Part shown: positions 45,446 through 56,220 of the stretch, piece by piece
Layout: every line of letters starts with the position of its first letter
How positions within the stretch are numbered: position 1 is the first letter of the stretch
DNA from: Paenibacillus shirakamiensis
GTDB lineage: Bacteria; Bacillota; Bacilli; Paenibacillales; Paenibacillaceae
Length of the DNA stretch: 64,000 nucleotides
NCBI RefSeq assembly: GCF_017874255.1
Contig: NZ_JAGGLD010000008.1
Location: forward strand, 1-64,000
Direction: 5' to 3'
Position numbers and translations under genes: made by a program
Notes under the pieces: model-generated
Told to the model about the DNA's origin: nothing
The model's database searches: none
The model's input: only the letters and a program-made list of their open reading frames with translations

Positions 45446-46537
45446 CTACTTGCTTAAAATTAAGGCTTTACCCGGAGATAAGATGGCGACAGCTAGACCC
45501 TCTGCACTAAAAGAAGAAGATTCAGATCTGTATTGTAATGCGGTTACTAACCTGCCTTTTTGATTGATATAACCAAATTTTCCATTGGTATTATCGCCTA
45601 TTCCCACTAAAGCAAGCCCTTGCTTAAAAGGAGAGGCCTTATTGTACTTCTGATAAGGAATCACAAGTGCCCCTTTTTTGTTAATGAAGGCCACCTGACC
45701 TTTACGATTATATACAGCAGCCAAACCCTCGCTGAATGAATCCACTCTGCTCCAATGAAAAGGAAGGAATACTTGCCCTCTATTATCGATAAATCCCCAT
45801 TGCCCTGCTTTATTCTGGACGGCAGCTACCCCCTCTTGGAAATCTTGAGCTGCTTTATATTGCAGGGGGATGGTTACCTTTCCCTTTGTGTTAATGAAGC
45901 CGTACTGTCCTGTTTTGTTTTGAACTAAGGCGAGTTGTTCAGCAAAGTCCCGTCCGTACTTGTAGGAGTATGGAATGGTCAAATGACCATTTTTATTGAT
46001 ATAGCCAATGTGTCCAGTCTTCGTGTCCGTTACAAGTGAGAGGCCATTAGAGAAGTGGAAATCGGAATCATAGCGTGTCGTGAGTTGTAGTAGGATGTTA
46101 CCTCCGCGATCAATTAAATACTCTATGTGTGAGTCTGCCCGCCGAACGTGTGCTACTCCCTCTGCAAAGGAGGTAACTTCTTCATATTGAAGTGGGGTTA
46201 CCATTACGCCTTTGGTATTCACATAGCCATATAGCTTGGTTAGTTTATCTTGAACAATTGCTCGTTGTGAACTGTAATCGCTGACTGGCCGGAGCGCAGG
46301 AGGAAGATGGAATGCTACGGTTCCTTTTGCATTGTAGTAGACCAGTGCTCCATTAGTCTGTTCAGCCAAAAGTAATCCGTCATGAAATGCACCATCACTT
46401 TGGGTTCGATCCAGGTTGTAATTAATACTTATGCGGTTAGCATCCAGCGTTGGCGCGTGTATTGCAGCAAAGCTTGAGTTAGGAAGAAGGGGAACAAGAC
46501 AAATAGATAGGACTAGCCATACTAAGTACTTTTTCAT
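45446..46537 (-). CDS. Secreted WG-repeat protein
   Basis: 363 residues. Signal peptide MKKYLVWLVLSICLVPLLP, cleaved near SFAA. The rest is a row of about seven WG-type repeats of 45 residues, seen as G-Y/F-I-N-x-K-G followed by I-P-x-x-Y and F-x-x-G-L-A-x-V. Such proteins form beta-rich, probably binding, scaffolds; no enzyme residues are seen. Start ATG 46537, with AAAGGAG at good distance; a longer frame upstream lacks one. Function unknown. Confidence 0.8.
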   Translation of the reverse strand: MKKYLVWLVLSICLVPLLPNSSFAAIHAPTLDANRISINYNLDRTQSDGAFHDGLLLAEQTNGALVYYNAKGTVAFHLPPALRPVSDYSSQRAIVQDKLTKLYGYVNTKGVMVTPLQYEEVTSFAEGVAHVRRADSHIEYLIDRGGNILLQLTTRYDSDFHFSNGLSLVTDTKTGHIGYINKNGHLTIPYSYKYGRDFAEQLALVQNKTGQYGFINTKGKVTIPLQYKAAQDFQEGVAAVQNKAGQWGFIDNRGQVFLPFHWSRVDSFSEGLAAVYNRKGQVAFINKKGALVIPYQKYNKASPFKQGLALVGIGDNTNGKFGYINQKGRLVTALQYRSESSSFSAEGLAVAILSPGKALILSK

Positions 46538-46726
46538 AACGTACACTCCTTTGTAATCTTGCATAGGCATTCATCATACTTGAATTCATGTGACAATGAT
46601 TTACAATCCGTTCATCGGTCTGATTTTTTTTATATTTTTTTTACAGCGATTCCTCAGATCTTTACCACGCGTTTACAGCAAACGGGAGTAAGATTTCCAA
46701 GGAGGACGATCGGGGAGGAGAATCAT

Positions 46727-46804
46727 ATGTTCATCATCGGTATTGTAGCTTGTGTGCTGATCTTGTATTTGGGATATGTGCTGATCAGACCGGATAAATT
46801 CTAA
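46727..46804 (+). CDS. kdpF: KdpF, small subunit of potassium ATPase
   Basis: 25-residue single-helix peptide (MFIIGIVACVLILYLGYVLI, then RPDKF) that stabilises KdpABC. GGGGAGGAG is six bases upstream of ATG 46727. It heads the kdp operon, with kdpA starting about 30 bases after. The small size, single hydrophobic helix and position are all as expected for KdpF. Confidence 0.88.
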   Translation: MFIIGIVACVLILYLGYVLIRPDKF

Positions 46805-46836
46805 AGTGCGGAAGTGAAATAGGGAGGATCATGGGT

Positions 46837-48525
46837 ATGGGATGGATTCAAATTGCAATTACGTTACTTATCATTATGCTGTTTGTGAAGCCAATGGGGA
46901 GTTATATGGTCAAGGTATTCAGCCTAGAGACCACCCGCCTAGACAAGATATTTGGTGGCTTGGAGCGTGGAATTTATAGCCTGATTGGCATTCGTGAGAA
47001 CGAAGTGATGGGCTGGAAAAAATATCTTGGCGCGATGCTGCTGACCAACGGATTCATGTTCTTCATTATGTTTCTCGTTCTTGTGCTGCAAGGACACTTA
47101 CCGTTCAATCCAGATGGTATTGGCGGGATGCCATGGGCGCAATCCTTTAATACGGCGGCTTCGTTCATTACGAATACGAACTGGCAGTCCTATAGCGGAG
47201 AGAATGCGTTATCTTACTTATCACAGATGTTAGCGATTATATTTCCGATGTTCACTTCGGCCGCTACGGGTTTTGCGGTAGCCATCGCTTTTATCCGTGG
47301 GCTCATCGGTCGTCAGGATAACTTGGGTAATTTCTACGTCGATATGTTGCGGTCCATTACACGGATCTTTATTCCACTTAGTGTCATTGTAGCTCTGTTT
47401 CTAGTGTTCCAAGGTGTGCCTCAGACACTGGCAGGTGCAGTTCATGCCGTTACGCTCGATGGCAAAGAACAGACGATTACAAGAGGGCTTGTGGCTTCAT
47501 TTGAATCGATCAAACATCTGGGAACGAACGGTGGAGGTTGGTTCGGGACCAATGCAGCGCATCCTTTTGAGAACCCTACAGGCCTAAGCAATCTTGTACA
47601 CATTTTATGTATGATGCTGCTGCCTACATCGCTTGTATATGCTTTTGGACTCATGATTAAAAATCGTCGTCAAGGTTGGATGTTATTTGGCGCGATGAGC
47701 GCGATTTTTGTAGTGATGTTGTTAACGGTCACGTTAGCGGAGTATAAGGGGGTTCCTGCTCTACAGTCGCTTGGCATTGAGCAAGGCAATATGGAGGGCA
47801 AAGAAGTTCGATTAGGTATTGCTGAATCAGCTCTCTTTACAACAGTGACCACCGCCGCTACCACAGGTTCTGTCAATAATATGCACGAATCTTTAACTCC
47901 TCTTGGCGGCATGGTTCCGCTAGCTGAGATGATGCTGAACAATGTATTTGGGGGTAAAGGTGTAGGCCTTCTAAATGGACTACTGTATCTTATTCTATCT
48001 ATTTTCATTAGCGGATTGTTAGTCGGAAGAACACCGGAGTTCTTGGGCAAAAAAATTGAGGGAAAAGAGATTAAGCTGGCTGCTATTGCGCTGCTTGTTC
48101 ACCCGCTTATTATTCTCGTGCCTACAGCAATTGCTCTTGCATTTCCTTCAACCGTGGCGTCGATCTCTAACGGGGGGTCTCATGGGCTATCGGAGGTACT
48201 TTATGCCTTTACTTCAGGTGCCGCGAACAATGGTTCGGCCTTTGCGGGTCTAAATGCGAACACCGATTTTTATAACATTAGCATTGGAATTGTAATGCTA
48301 CTCGGTCGATATGTATCGATGATTTGTCTGCTAGCTATTGCGGGTTCCTTGGCCATGAAGCGAGTTGCACCTGTAGCCTCGGGGACACTTCGTACGGATA
48401 CCCCATTATTTTCAGGCATTCTAATCATGGTTATCTTGGTGATTGGAGCCCTTACTTTCTTCCCAGCTTTGGCACTTGGACCTATTGCCGAGCATGTGTC
48501 ATTGATGCAAGGGGTATCCAAATAA
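46837..48525 (+). CDS. kdpA: Potassium-transporting ATPase subunit KdpA
   Basis: 562-residue membrane protein with about ten helices. It is the K+ channel-like subunit. Four P-loop selectivity segments can be traced, e.g. FITNTNWQSYSGE, GTNGGGWFGTNAAHPFENP, and SGAANNGSAFAG. High-affinity K+ uptake at low external potassium. The start is ATG 46837 (GGGAGG nine bases before) rather than ATG 46831, which is too close to the site. Confidence 0.95.
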   Translation: MGWIQIAITLLIIMLFVKPMGSYMVKVFSLETTRLDKIFGGLERGIYSLIGIRENEVMGWKKYLGAMLLTNGFMFFIMFLVLVLQGHLPFNPDGIGGMPWAQSFNTAASFITNTNWQSYSGENALSYLSQMLAIIFPMFTSAATGFAVAIAFIRGLIGRQDNLGNFYVDMLRSITRIFIPLSVIVALFLVFQGVPQTLAGAVHAVTLDGKEQTITRGLVASFESIKHLGTNGGGWFGTNAAHPFENPTGLSNLVHILCMMLLPTSLVYAFGLMIKNRRQGWMLFGAMSAIFVVMLLTVTLAEYKGVPALQSLGIEQGNMEGKEVRLGIAESALFTTVTTAATTGSVNNMHESLTPLGGMVPLAEMMLNNVFGGKGVGLLNGLLYLILSIFISGLLVGRTPEFLGKKIEGKEIKLAAIALLVHPLIILVPTAIALAFPSTVASISNGGSHGLSEVLYAFTSGAANNGSAFAGLNANTDFYNISIGIVMLLGRYVSMICLLAIAGSLAMKRVAPVASGTLRTDTPLFSGILIMVILVIGALTFFPALALGPIAEHVSLMQGVSK

Positions 48526-48572
48526 AAAGAAGAACGAATTAGAATGAGCTTAATTCAGAGAGGATGTAAGAC

Positions 48573-50615
48573 ATGGCTGCAACTAGCAAAAAATTGATGA
48601 CGCAAGAGATGCTCCTGCAAGCGGGAATCGATGCCATCAAAAAGTTAAACCCGGTTATGATGTTCCGCAATCCCGTCATGTTCATTGTGGAAGTCGGAAC
48701 GTTCATCACGTTATTGCTTACTATCGCACCGGACTTATTTGGTTCTTCCACCGTGGGGCGGGGATATAATCTGGCTGTGTTTCTTATTCTTCTGTTCACC
48801 TTACTGTTCGCCAACTTTGCAGAAGCTATGGCCGAAGGAAGGGGGAAAGCCCAAGCCGAAAGCTTGCGCAGTACCAAGACAGAAATGACGGCACGACTTG
48901 AGCAGAAAGATGGAACAACCAAAGAAGTGCCCTCGACCCAATTAAGAAAAGGCGACATTATTATCGTTCAGACCGGAGAACTTATCCCTGCGGATGGGGA
49001 GATCATCGCGGGTCTTGCTTCTATCGATGAATCTGCGATTACGGGAGAATCTGCCCCTGTCATTAAGGAATCGGGAGGGGATTTCTCCTCTGTAACGGGA
49101 GGAACGCGCGTTGTCTCCGATGCGATCACCATTCGAGTCATGACCGATCCTGGCGAATCTTTTTTGGATCGTATGATTTCTTTAGTTGAAGGGGCTCAAC
49201 GTCAGAAGACACCCAATGAGATGGCCTTAACCACGCTGCTTGCCGTACTGACTCTTATTTTCCTCATTGTGATTATTACATTGGTTCCGATGGCTAGCTA
49301 TTTGAATGTTCATCTGGAATTGTCCACATTGATCGCTTTGTTAGTATGCCTTATCCCTACAACGATTGGAGGCCTACTCTCAGCGATTGGGATTGCCGGG
49401 ATGGACCGGGTTACTCAGTTCAATGTCTTAGCGATGTCAGGAAAAGCCGTTGAAGCGGCCGGAGATATTGACACCCTGATTTTGGATAAGACAGGTACGA
49501 TCACCTACGGTAACCGGATGGCGGCAGAATTCATCCCTGTGCAAGGAATAACGGAAGCCGATATAACGTGGGTTGCCTTACAAGCTTCTGTGAAGGATGA
49601 AACTCCCGAAGGTCGTTCGATTGTTGAGCTAGCTGGCAAAAAGGGGAGTGTCTGGAAAGAAGATCAATATGCATCAGCCGAAGTGATAGAGTTCACCGCA
49701 GAAACTCGGATGTCAGGGCTCAATTTAGCTGACGGTTCTGAGATTCGTAAAGGGGCAGTAGACGCCATTTGTACCTATGTCTTGGCGCATGGTGGCAGTA
49801 TCCCCTCCGATCTAGGCGATATTTCAAACCGCATCGCAAAAGCTGGAGGAACTCCGCTTGCTGTGGCTTCTGTAGGTAAGATATATGGAATTATTTATCT
49901 TAAAGATACCGTCAAGCCAGGGCTTAAAGAACGTTTTGCCGAAATGCGCGAGATGGGAATCAAGACGATTATGTGTACCGGAGATAATCCACTTACGGCA
50001 GCGACCATTGCTATGGAAGCCGGCGTTGATGATTTTATTGCAGAAGCGAAGCCTGAAGATAAGATTGCGGCTATTCTTAAAGAACAACAGGAAGGCAAAT
50101 TAGTTGCTATGACGGGGGATGGAACCAATGATGCCCCTGCTTTGGCACAGGCCGATGTCGGCATGGCTATGAACTCAGGCACGATGGCAGCCAAGGAAGC
50201 CGCCAATATGATTGATCTGGATTCGGACCCGACAAAGTTACTGTCTGTGGTGTCCATTGGTAAGCAGTTGCTTATTACTCGAGGGGCCTTAACGACCTTC
50301 TCCATTGCGAATGATATCGCCAAGTATTTTGCCATCATTCCGGCGATGTTCATCATCGCTTTACCACAGTTACAATCGCTGAATATTATGCATCTGAATT
50401 CTCCGGCTTCGGCTATTTTGTCCGCTCTTATATTTAACGCTATTGTCATTCTGCTACTCATTCCGATTGCAATGAAAGGGGTCAAATATCGGGCGATGAC
50501 TGCGGATCGCATGCTGACTCGTAATGTGCTGATTTATGGGCTGGGTGGCGTCATTGTACCGTTTATCGGCATTAAATTAATTGATGTAGTGCTATCGAGT
50601 CTACATTTAGTATAA
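48573..50615 (+). CDS. kdpB: Potassium-transporting ATPase subunit KdpB
   Basis: 680-residue P-type ATPase subunit that powers K+ uptake. TGES actuator loop ([11 protein letters not shown]), phosphorylation site DKTGT ([13 protein letters not shown]), ATP-binding KGA and hinge [16 protein letters not shown]. Seven membrane helices. GAGAGGATG precedes the ATG. In KdpFABC the pump subunit drives ions that enter through KdpA. All motifs intact. Confidence 0.96.
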   Translation: MAATSKKLMTQEMLLQAGIDAIKKLNPVMMFRNPVMFIVEVGTFITLLLTIAPDLFGSSTVGRGYNLAVFLILLFTLLFANFAEAMAEGRGKAQAESLRSTKTEMTARLEQKDGTTKEVPSTQLRKGDIIIVQTGELIPADGEIIAGLASIDESAITGESAPVIKESGGDFSSVTGGTRVVSDAITIRVMTDPGESFLDRMISLVEGAQRQKTPNEMALTTLLAVLTLIFLIVIITLVPMASYLNVHLELSTLIALLVCLIPTTIGGLLSAIGIAGMDRVTQFNVLAMSGKAVEAAGDIDTLILDKTGTITYGNRMAAEFIPVQGITEADITWVALQASVKDETPEGRSIVELAGKKGSVWKEDQYASAEVIEFTAETRMSGLNLADGSEIRKGAVDAICTYVLAHGGSIPSDLGDISNRIAKAGGTPLAVASVGKIYGIIYLKDTVKPGLKERFAEMREMGIKTIMCTGDNPLTAATIAMEAGVDDFIAEAKPEDKIAAILKEQQEGKLVAMTGDGTNDAPALAQADVGMAMNSGTMAAKEAANMIDLDSDPTKLLSVVSIGKQLLITRGALTTFSIANDIAKYFAIIPAMFIIALPQLQSLNIMHLNSPASAILSALIFNAIVILLLIPIAMKGVKYRAMTADRMLTRNVLIYGLGGVIVPFIGIKLIDVVLSSLHLV

Positions 50616-50668
50616 GTGTTAGAAGTGTTAGTTACGGTGCAATACATTAGAATGAAGGAGTAATTCAT

Positions 50669-51229
50669 ATGAAAATGATTCTGATCCCTCTTCGGGCATC
50701 ATTAGTACTTTTGCTACTTTGCGGCGTAGTATACCCCTTAGTGACTACAGGTATAGCGCAAGTTGTGTTTCCTTATCAGGCTAACGGCAGCTTGATGACC
50801 CAAGGGAATACCATTCAAGGTTCGATGCTCATTGCCCAATCGGTCGATTCTCCCAAGCTGTTTCATCCGAGAGCTTCCAATGCCAAATATGATCCTACGG
50901 CTTCTGCGGGTTCGAATCAGGCCGTAGCTTCGGACACTTATCTAGCCGATCAGAAAGTGAAGGTAGAAGAATGGAGAAAGGCTAACCCTGCACTCCAAAC
51001 TGTTCCTGCGGATCTAGTCACAGGGTCGGGTTCGGGACTTGATCCGGATCTTTCCCCAAATGGAGCCTTAGCTCAGATTCCGGGGATTAGCAAAGCCACG
51101 GGAATTCCAGAAGCCACGCTTACTTCATTAGTACAATCAACGACAAAAGGAAGATCACTTGGCGTATTTGGAGAACCGCATGTGAATGTCAATGAACTTA
51201 ACCGATCGATACTAAAATTAATTCAATAG
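50669..51229 (+). CDS. kdpC: Potassium-transporting ATPase subunit KdpC
   Basis: 186 residues with one N-terminal membrane helix (LVLLLLCGVVYPLVTTGIAQ) and an extracellular domain with the family segment FHPRASNAKYDPTASAGSN and DLVTGSGSGLDPDLSP. It stabilises KdpB and raises ATP affinity. GAAGGAG precedes ATG 50669. The next gene, the sensor, starts within 80 bases. Confidence 0.95.
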   Translation: MKMILIPLRASLVLLLLCGVVYPLVTTGIAQVVFPYQANGSLMTQGNTIQGSMLIAQSVDSPKLFHPRASNAKYDPTASAGSNQAVASDTYLADQKVKVEEWRKANPALQTVPADLVTGSGSGLDPDLSPNGALAQIPGISKATGIPEATLTSLVQSTTKGRSLGVFGEPHVNVNELNRSILKLIQ

Positions 51230-51305
51230 ATATGAAGTGGCCGCTACCTTAATAAGGGGGCGGCCTTCATCCATTATTCAGGACATTAAGGGAGGCGGGT
51301 ACGAA

Positions 51306-53702
51306 TTGGATGCATTTAGAAGAAAGACCCCTGAAGAGATTCTAGAATCCATAACGAAATTACATCGTGGCAAATTAAAAATTCTGATCGGTCCCTTTAG
51401 TGGTTCCGGCAAAACGTATCACATGCTGCGAGAAGGACAGATGCTGAAGCAGCAGGGCATTGATGTAGTCATCTGTGCCGTCTCCACGTTACGTAGACCC
51501 GAGACCGTCAAGCAACTTGGGGACTTGGAACGTATTCCGAGCATTCACTGGTGGGTAGGTGAAGACGAATGGAAGGATCTAAATCTGGAAGCCATTCTAG
51601 AACGCAATCCTGAAGTGCTGCTTGTAGATGGGTTAGCTCATGTGAATCGGCCAGATGCACAGTATCGAACACGGCTTGAAGATATTAAAGTACTACTGAC
51701 GGCAGGTATCAGTGTAATTACCACAGTTAATGTATATGAACTTAGTGGATATACGGAGATTGCTAGAAAGTTGACGGGGATCAAGGTCAAACATACGGTG
51801 CCCGCAGATACATTGGAACTAGCAGATGAGGTCCGCCTTATGGATGTCACACCGGAGACGATATTGAACCGTCTGGCGGAGGGGCATGTTCATATTCAGG
51901 ATGCTTCTGTATTGAAGCGTGGGAATTTATCTGTACTTCGTGAACTTGCCCTTCGCTTGGTAGCTGAGGATGTGAATGAATCTTTAGAAGAGCATCGGGA
52001 GCAGCAGGGGTTATCAGGTCCCTCTGGCGCCGCAGAGCGAATATTAGTCACTACCCAGTACCACTGGAATGGATCAATTTATGTAAGACGCGGCCAACAG
52101 ATTGCGAAGCGCCTGAATGGGGAGCTTCTCGTAGTTACTTTTCAGCAAATAGGTCGTCCGATGCCTGCGGAAGCGGTAGCGTTCAAGAGAAGTCTGAAGA
52201 AACTCGTGGATAAAATAGGTGGGCATTTTGAGGAGCTGCCCATTCGGAATCGGCGCCGACTTCCTGCAGCTCTGATTCGCTATGCGGCAGAGAAGAATGT
52301 GACTCGTATTATTCTAGGGCATACCCAGCAATCCAAATGGCAGCAATGGTCTCAAGGGTCCATTGTGGAGAACTTACTCCAATTATCTCGGCAGTGTGAT
52401 CTCTTTTTTGTGGCAGATCGTACCAAAATAGAAGGAGAACGGGTACTCCCTGCTAAAATGATCAAAGACCCGCTACCCCAGAACTTTCATCGCTTAACAG
52501 AGCAAGAAGTGGAATCACAGGTGGGCAGTATTCGCCGCGGGACATTCAAGGTCTACATTGGAGCTGCGCCGGGTGTAGGTAAGACGTATATGATGCTCAG
52601 AGAAGGCAATGATCTGCTGGGGAAGTCGATTGATGTCCGAATTGGATTATTGGAGACGCATAATCGGCGGGAGACGATGGAGCAAGTCGGTGAGCTGCAT
52701 ACCATTCCCCGGCAGCAGATCTCCTATCAGGACTCGATCCTGGAGGAGATGGACTTGGATGCCATTCTTCAAGCCCAACCGGAAGTTGTGCTTGTGGATG
52801 AATTGGCCCACACCAATGTAGTAGGAAGTCGGAATAAGAAAAGATTTGAAGATGTAATGGAGCTGCTAAATGCAGGGATTTCCGTTATATCTACGATGAA
52901 CGTTCAGCATTTAGAGAGTCTAAATGATGCCGTGGAACAAATTACGGGCATTCGTGTGCGTGAGACGGTCCCCGACCGCGTCCTCAAATGGGCGGATGAA
53001 GTACAGCTTATCGATGTATCGCCAGAGTCCCTTCAGCAGCGCATGCGAGAAGGTAAAATCTATGCGAATAGCAAAATACAGCAGGCGCTGAATCATTTTT
53101 TTAAGATGGGCAACTTGATTGCTTTGCGTGAACTTGCCCTGCGGGAAATTGCGGATGATGTAGATGAAAGACTAGAGTCTCAAGAACGCAATACTTCTCT
53201 GCGCGGACCTTGGCGTAGGCGGGAAGTGATCTTTGTATGTGTGGAATTGACCCCCCATGCAGCGAAGCTTATTCGTAGAGGATTTCGGACAGCTCATCGC
53301 CTGAAAGCGGATTGGTATGTCTGTTGGGTGGATACAGAAGGGTTAAGTTCAAATATGTTTTATACCGAGTCCGAAGTTAGTGAGAGTTCTTTTAGTGCAA
53401 AAGGAAAATATCCCCGGGGTCGCGTTGAGCACAATGGCATGCCCTGTCATTCGGCTGAACATACGCTTCAGGAGATAAAGAGACTGACGGAACAGCTTGG
53501 AGGAACGTTCTTGCTGCGCGCTGCCTCTCATCAAAGGCATATTGCTAATGAATTAACGGCAGCGGCCGATGAAGTGCAAGCTACGCAGTTAGTGATGGGT
53601 TTCTCAAGCAAAAATCTGCTTCATAGGCTGTGGCAGCATTCTGTAGTTAGGGTGGTGCTTCGGAGTTCCAGACATCGAGATGTTTTAATAGTGGCACAAT
53701 AG
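51306..53702 (+). CDS. kdpD: KdpD sensory half, internally duplicated
   Basis: 798-residue soluble protein composed of two tandem KdpD N-terminal units, each a KdpD P-loop domain plus a USP domain, and no kinase. Unit 2 (about 405-798) is canonical: Walker A GAAPGVGKT and VLVDELAHTN. Unit 1 (about 1-400) diverges: Walker A GPFSGSGKT and LLVDGLAHVN, in which the Glu is Gly. In other Firmicutes the USP part binds c-di-AMP. The start is TTG 51306, ten bases after GGGAGG; the frame is open to 51237 without a site. The kinase half is the next gene. Confidence 0.86.
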   Translation: MDAFRRKTPEEILESITKLHRGKLKILIGPFSGSGKTYHMLREGQMLKQQGIDVVICAVSTLRRPETVKQLGDLERIPSIHWWVGEDEWKDLNLEAILERNPEVLLVDGLAHVNRPDAQYRTRLEDIKVLLTAGISVITTVNVYELSGYTEIARKLTGIKVKHTVPADTLELADEVRLMDVTPETILNRLAEGHVHIQDASVLKRGNLSVLRELALRLVAEDVNESLEEHREQQGLSGPSGAAERILVTTQYHWNGSIYVRRGQQIAKRLNGELLVVTFQQIGRPMPAEAVAFKRSLKKLVDKIGGHFEELPIRNRRRLPAALIRYAAEKNVTRIILGHTQQSKWQQWSQGSIVENLLQLSRQCDLFFVADRTKIEGERVLPAKMIKDPLPQNFHRLTEQEVESQVGSIRRGTFKVYIGAAPGVGKTYMMLREGNDLLGKSIDVRIGLLETHNRRETMEQVGELHTIPRQQISYQDSILEEMDLDAILQAQPEVVLVDELAHTNVVGSRNKKRFEDVMELLNAGISVISTMNVQHLESLNDAVEQITGIRVRETVPDRVLKWADEVQLIDVSPESLQQRMREGKIYANSKIQQALNHFFKMGNLIALRELALREIADDVDERLESQERNTSLRGPWRRREVIFVCVELTPHAAKLIRRGFRTAHRLKADWYVCWVDTEGLSSNMFYTESEVSESSFSAKGKYPRGRVEHNGMPCHSAEHTLQEIKRLTEQLGGTFLLRAASHQRHIANELTAAADEVQATQLVMGFSSKNLLHRLWQHSVVRVVLRSSRHRDVLIVAQ

Positions 53703-53766
53703 GAAAGAGCGTGGCATGATATAAAAATAGATCTACAGGTGTAGTAGGAAAGTTGAGGACGACATC

Positions 53767-55317
53767 ATGGAAGTGAACCCGGGGTACAGTTCTTGGGCCG
53801 CGTGGAAAAGATATACGGGCGTAACCGCAGTAATTATCCTGCTTACAATTTTGCTAAGGCTTATAGATTCGTCCCCATCCATTGATCTGGTCAACATTGC
53901 ACTGATTTATTTATTTCCTGTCCTATTCAGTGCAGTATATTGGGGAATGGGTCCAGCGCTTTGGGCCGCGGCTTTTGGAGTATTGGCGTTTGATTTTTTT
54001 TATGTTCCCCCGTTTCTTAGTTTTACCGTAACCGATTTAAGATATCTCATTTCTTTCGCTGTATTCATTGCAGTTGCTGTACTTACAGCAAGGTTATCTG
54101 AGCAGCTACGCCAGCAAGTCAGGCTGGCTAGGGAACGCGAGGCGAGTACCGCTTCTCTATACGATATCAGTCGGCAACTAACTGCAATAACAGATATTAA
54201 AGAATTACTGAGTAATGTTGCGAGCCAAATTGCTATGGATTTGAATACGCAGACCGTACTCTATGTTCAATCAGAGCAAAGGGAATCATTAGAGATCGTT
54301 GTTCATGCTCCGGTTGATTCGACGTGGGGATCCACTGAATCGGAACTGGTTATCGCGAATTGGGTCTATCAGAACCGCAAGCGTGCGGGTAAAGGGTCAA
54401 CCCTTTTGCCCGAAGCAGTCGGGATGTATCTGCCTTTAAGTATAGATGATCAAATCTACGGTGTGCTGGGTGTACACCTAGGTAGAGGGATTTCAAGTGA
54501 GGACCAGCGGATGATCGAAGCCCTTGCAGGCATTGCGGCTAGCGCTATCGCACGTACGAAGCTTGCAGAGGAGGCCAAACTTGCACATCTCACAGCAGAA
54601 TCCGAGCGGCTAAGAACAGCCATTCTCGATTCGGTCTCTCATGAACTTCGTACCCCACTAGCTGCAATCATAGGCTCGGCTTCAGGTTTGCTTGAAGGGG
54701 ATGCGTTGTTCACTAGTGAGGAAAGAAAAGAGCTTCTAGTCACGATTCGTGAAGGTGCACTGCGAATGAATCGATTGGTTAGCAATTTGCTGGGGATGGT
54801 TAGGCTGGAGAGTGGTATGCTGGGGTTGCGCAGAGAATGGTGTGATATTCAGGATATTTTAGGTGTCGTCCTAGCTCAAGTGAAAGAGGATCAGCTCCAG
54901 CGGAAGATTCATGTGGAGATCGATCCGGATACTCCTTTCATTCAAGGGGATGAAATCCTAATAGAGCAAGTATTAGTGAACGTGTTAAGTAATTCAATTA
55001 AGTACTCACCAGATGGCAGTGAAATTCGGCTTCAGGTTCAATGTTTTCCTAGTAAGCTGAGTATCATCATATCGGATCAGGGTATCGGCATCATAGCCGC
55101 GGAATCCGAACAAATTTTTGACAAGTTCTATAGATCGCATCGTGCACAGCATCTCCCAGGTACGGGCCTAGGGCTTGCGATTTGTAAAGGGATTATTGAA
55201 GCCCATGAGGGAACCATTACAGCAGAGCCGAATCGCCCCCAGGGAACGATTATTCGGATCGAATTACCGCTGAAGGAACTAGAAGAGGGTAAAATAGAAC
55301 GAGAGGAGGAGATGTAG
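53767..55317 (+). CDS. kdpD: KdpD kinase half (membrane histidine kinase)
   Basis: 516-residue kinase that is the C-terminal half of an ordinary KdpD. Four membrane helices of the DUF4118 type (about 15-110), a GAF-like domain (about 130-265), dimerisation box SVSHELRTPLAAI (phospho-His near 295), N-box VLVNVLSNSIKYS, and G boxes ISDQGIGI and GTGLGLAI. It must work with the separate sensory protein encoded upstream. GAGGACGACATC precedes ATG 53767. The response regulator begins four bases after its stop. Confidence 0.9.
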   Translation: MEVNPGYSSWAAWKRYTGVTAVIILLTILLRLIDSSPSIDLVNIALIYLFPVLFSAVYWGMGPALWAAAFGVLAFDFFYVPPFLSFTVTDLRYLISFAVFIAVAVLTARLSEQLRQQVRLAREREASTASLYDISRQLTAITDIKELLSNVASQIAMDLNTQTVLYVQSEQRESLEIVVHAPVDSTWGSTESELVIANWVYQNRKRAGKGSTLLPEAVGMYLPLSIDDQIYGVLGVHLGRGISSEDQRMIEALAGIAASAIARTKLAEEAKLAHLTAESERLRTAILDSVSHELRTPLAAIIGSASGLLEGDALFTSEERKELLVTIREGALRMNRLVSNLLGMVRLESGMLGLRREWCDIQDILGVVLAQVKEDQLQRKIHVEIDPDTPFIQGDEILIEQVLVNVLSNSIKYSPDGSEIRLQVQCFPSKLSIIISDQGIGIIAAESEQIFDKFYRSHRAQHLPGTGLGLAICKGIIEAHEGTITAEPNRPQGTIIRIELPLKELEEGKIEREEEM

Positions 55318-55321
55318 CTAC

Positions 55322-56029
55322 ATGGAGCAGGTGAATAAGGGCGCACGAATTCTTGTAGTGGACGATGAACCACAAATTCGCAAGTTGTTGAAAGTGAATT
55401 TGCAGGCGCACCAATTCGAGATGATCGAGGCGGTGTCGGGAGAAGAGGCCATCTATCAGATTAGTCGGGAGCACCCTGACTTAGTTCTTTTAGATTTAGG
55501 ATTGCCGGATCAATCGGGGATGGATGTGCTTCATCTGGTTCGGGAATGGTCTTCTATTCCTATCATCGTGCTAACAGCGAAGGAAAGAGATGCCGATAAG
55601 ATCGCTGCACTGGAAGGTGGGGCGGACGATTACGTGACGAAGCCATTTAGTATGGGGGAATTAGTCGCCCGAATTCGAGTGGCTTTGCGCCATGCTGGAG
55701 GGGCCGTACAGGAAGCGGTTCTGAACTTTGGGAGATTGCGGTTAGATTTTGCCCAGCGGAGTGTGGAATTAGCAGGAGAACGAGTGAAGCTTACCCCAAC
55801 GGAATATGATTTACTTAAAGCATTGGCATCTCATGCAGGCAAGGTGCTCACCCAGCGTTATTTACTACAAGAAGTATGGGGTGGCCATCATTATGAATCT
55901 GATAGCCATTATCTGCGTATTTACATAGGACATTTACGCAAAAAGTTAGAAGAGGATCCCACTCGGCCTAAGCTGATTATGACGGAGCCCGGAATTGGCT
56001 ATCGCTTTACCCTTCAGGACGAGGTGTAA
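55322..56029 (+). CDS. kdpE: Response regulator KdpE
   Basis: 235-residue OmpR/PhoB-type regulator. Receiver domain with ILVVDDEP, phospho-acceptor Asp in LVLLDLGLPD (near 58), and Lys in TKPFSMGEL. C-terminal winged helix with LTPTEYDLLKALASH and HYLRIYIGHLRKKLE. It activates kdp expression on phosphorylation by the KdpD kinase half. It ends the operon; a terminator follows at 56134. Confidence 0.93.
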   Translation: MEQVNKGARILVVDDEPQIRKLLKVNLQAHQFEMIEAVSGEEAIYQISREHPDLVLLDLGLPDQSGMDVLHLVREWSSIPIIVLTAKERDADKIAALEGGADDYVTKPFSMGELVARIRVALRHAGGAVQEAVLNFGRLRLDFAQRSVELAGERVKLTPTEYDLLKALASHAGKVLTQRYLLQEVWGGHHYESDSHYLRIYIGHLRKKLEEDPTRPKLIMTEPGIGYRFTLQDEV

Positions 56030-56133
56030 GGAACGAATGTATGTTTTGCGAGAATGATGTGCTGAAGAAGATTCAGCATAATAGATAAAAAAGCATGTAG
56101 GATGATGGTCACAATACATTAAGAGGAAATAAC

Positions 56134-56178
56134 AATAAAAGCCGATTGGAGATGAACGGATCTCTAATCGGCTTTTAT
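56134..56178. terminator. Bidirectional terminator kdp / MFS gene
   Basis: AAAAGCCGATT and AATCGGCTTTT with inner GAGAT/ATCTC form a long stem flanked by A and T runs, and would stop both the kdp operon and the converging MFS gene. Confidence 0.9.
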
Positions 56179-56220
56179 TGTGCGCTGGGAGAAGTAGAAC
56201 AAAAGCCAAGAGGTCGCGAG

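Noticed and set aside
49895-50512. 205-codon minus-strand frame inside kdpB
   Set aside because: Antisense shadow of a conserved P-type ATPase gene with GC-skewed codons; the sense frame carries every family motif.
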